Shown: positions 63,263 through 64,000 of the stretch, piece by piece
How positions within the stretch are numbered: the stretch's first letter is position 1
How the letters are laid out: the number at the start of each line of letters is the position of its first letter
Origin: G965232465 sp965232465
GTDB taxonomy: Bacteria > Pseudomonadota > Alphaproteobacteria > JAQWUY01
Assembly (NCBI GenBank): GCA_965232465.1
Contig: OZ246977.1
Coordinates: forward strand, 1,364,001-1,428,000
DNA: 64,000 bases
Direction: 5' to 3'
Made by a program: the position numbers and the translations under genes
The notes under the pieces: generated by a model
What the model saw: only the letters and a program-made list of their open reading frames with translations
What the model was told of the DNA's origin: nothing
Databases searched by the model: none

Positions 63263-64000
63263 TTATAATCCTAACTTTCCTGTTCCGAATTCTGCTGTAT
63301 CGCCCAATTCCTGTTCTATGCGTAAGAGTTGGTTATATTTTGCAATACGATCAGAACGGGATAAGGAACCTGTTTTAATTTGACCACAATTGGTTGCAAC
63401 CGCCAAGTCGGCGATGGTGGTGTCTTCGGTTTCACCCGAGCGGTGCGACATTACCGCTGTATATCCGGCTTTGTGTGCCATAGACACAGCTTGTAAGGTT
63501 TCAGTTAAAGTACCAATTTGATTTACCTTAATCAAAATGGCATTACCAATACCTTTTGCGATGCCCTCCGCCAAACGATTTGGGTTGGTTACAAATACAT
63601 CATCGCCCACCAGTTGGACTTTGTTACCGATAAGGTCGGTTAAGATCTTCCATCCCTCCCAATCGTCTTCGTCCATACCATCTTCAATGGATACAATGGG
63701 ATATGCTTTGCACAAATCCGCCAAGTACTGGGCATTTTCTGCGGAGGTAAATGTTTTTCCTTCGCCTTTTAATTCATATGTACCCTCTTTGTAATATTCG
63801 GATGATGCACAATCAAGTGCAATACATACATCCGCACCCGCCTTATAGCCCGCCGTTTCAATGGATTTTACAATAAAATCTAAGGCGTCTTTGGACGAAG
63901 AAATCTCCGGGGCAAATCCGCCCTCGTCGCCCACATTGGTGTTTAAACCTGCGGATTTAAGGTTTTTCTTTAACGCATGGAATACTTCCGCCCCTATTTG
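63263..64000 (-). CDS. eno: Enolase, C-terminal part (runs off the window)
   Basis: 246 codons from the window edge to the stop. GAEVFHALKKNLKSAG, NVGDEGGFAPEI, IALDCASSEYYKEGTYEL, SIEDGMDEDDWEGW, QLVGDDVFVTNPNRL, LIKVNQIGTLTETL and VMSHRSGETEDTTIADLAV are the standard enolase blocks, including the metal ligands (Asp, Glu, Asp) and catalytic Lys. It interconverts 2-phosphoglycerate and phosphoenolpyruvate. The N-terminal part lies beyond 64000. Confidence 0.97.
   Translation of the reverse strand, partial: QIGAEVFHALKKNLKSAGLNTNVGDEGGFAPEISSSKDALDFIVKSIETAGYKAGADVCIALDCASSEYYKEGTYELKGEGKTFTSAENAQYLADLCKAYPIVSIEDGMDEDDWEGWKILTDLIGNKVQLVGDDVFVTNPNRLAEGIAKGIGNAILIKVNQIGTLTETLQAVSMAHKAGYTAVMSHRSGETEDTTIADLAVATNCGQIKTGSLSRSDRIAKYNQLLRIEQELGDTAEFGTGKLGL

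Overview
The window is a chromosomal segment of an alphaproteobacterium, probably uncultured and host-associated, with a moderately AT-rich genome (roughly 40% G+C by eye). The assignment rests on gene order: recG / sdhE / mfd, and nuoL-nuoM-nuoN-birA-coaX-rnj, are both arrangements typical of Alphaproteobacteria. A near-complete dcw cluster, a lipoprotein BamE, a TolC and meso-DAP-type MurE indicate a Gram-negative envelope with peptidoglycan. Insertion sequences, MITE-like repeats, a groEL fragment and a decaying transport operon show ongoing genome erosion.

Layout. 1-3478: start of mfd and sdhE (minus) divergent from recG (plus). 3528-4157: bamE and a terminator shared with the convergent dcw operon. 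4203-20924 (minus): one tightly overlapping operon, mraZ-rsmH-ftsL-ftsI-murE-murF-mraY-murD-ftsW-murG-murC-murB-ddl-ftsQ-ftsA. It is driven by a strong promoter embedded in a 10-bp-phased ATGG array that looks like a MraZ operator. ftsZ does not follow ftsA. 21311-26572 (plus): a 1753-aa inverse autotransporter (intimin/invasin type) with four tandem modules of about 950 bp. 26588-27040: terminator, MITE-like repeat and an IS3-type orfA stub.

27076-31282: valS, a tolC-like gene and tRNA-Cys. 31308-40965 (minus): a ugpBAECQ-type glycerophosphodiester / glycerol-3-phosphate ABC operon followed by a LacI regulator, an inositol-monophosphatase-family enzyme and a Na/Pi-cotransporter homologue. 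Both permease genes are broken: ugpE by an IS5-family element plus a nonsense codon, ugpA by a 67-bp insertion/duplication. 41259-41748: IS3-type transposase 3' remnant abutting the last 56 codons of a groEL. 41982-45935 (plus): NCS1 permease, DUF917 protein, hydantoinase-A-like protein. 46145-46741: truncated Pif1-like helicase.

46848-55295 (minus): nuoL-M-N-birA-coaX-rnj-recO, in which the NuoL/M/N proteins are strikingly divergent at residues normally conserved for proton pumping, and nuoA-K are not upstream. 55387-60559 (minus): corrin-ring operon cobH-cobL-cobI-cbiGH-cobM. 60826-62400 (plus): a YgjP-type metallopeptidase and a family-25 glycosyltransferase. 62659-63189: two tandem paralogous Cys-rich mini-proteins, the second preceded by a MITE end. 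63263-64000: 3' part of enolase (minus).

The main anomalies are the apparently triplicated N-terminal subdomain of FtsI, the giant inverse autotransporter, the degenerate complex I membrane arm, the MITE family that rewrites gene ends, and the Cys-rich mini-protein pair. All functional assignments are from reading the sequence only; no database search was run.
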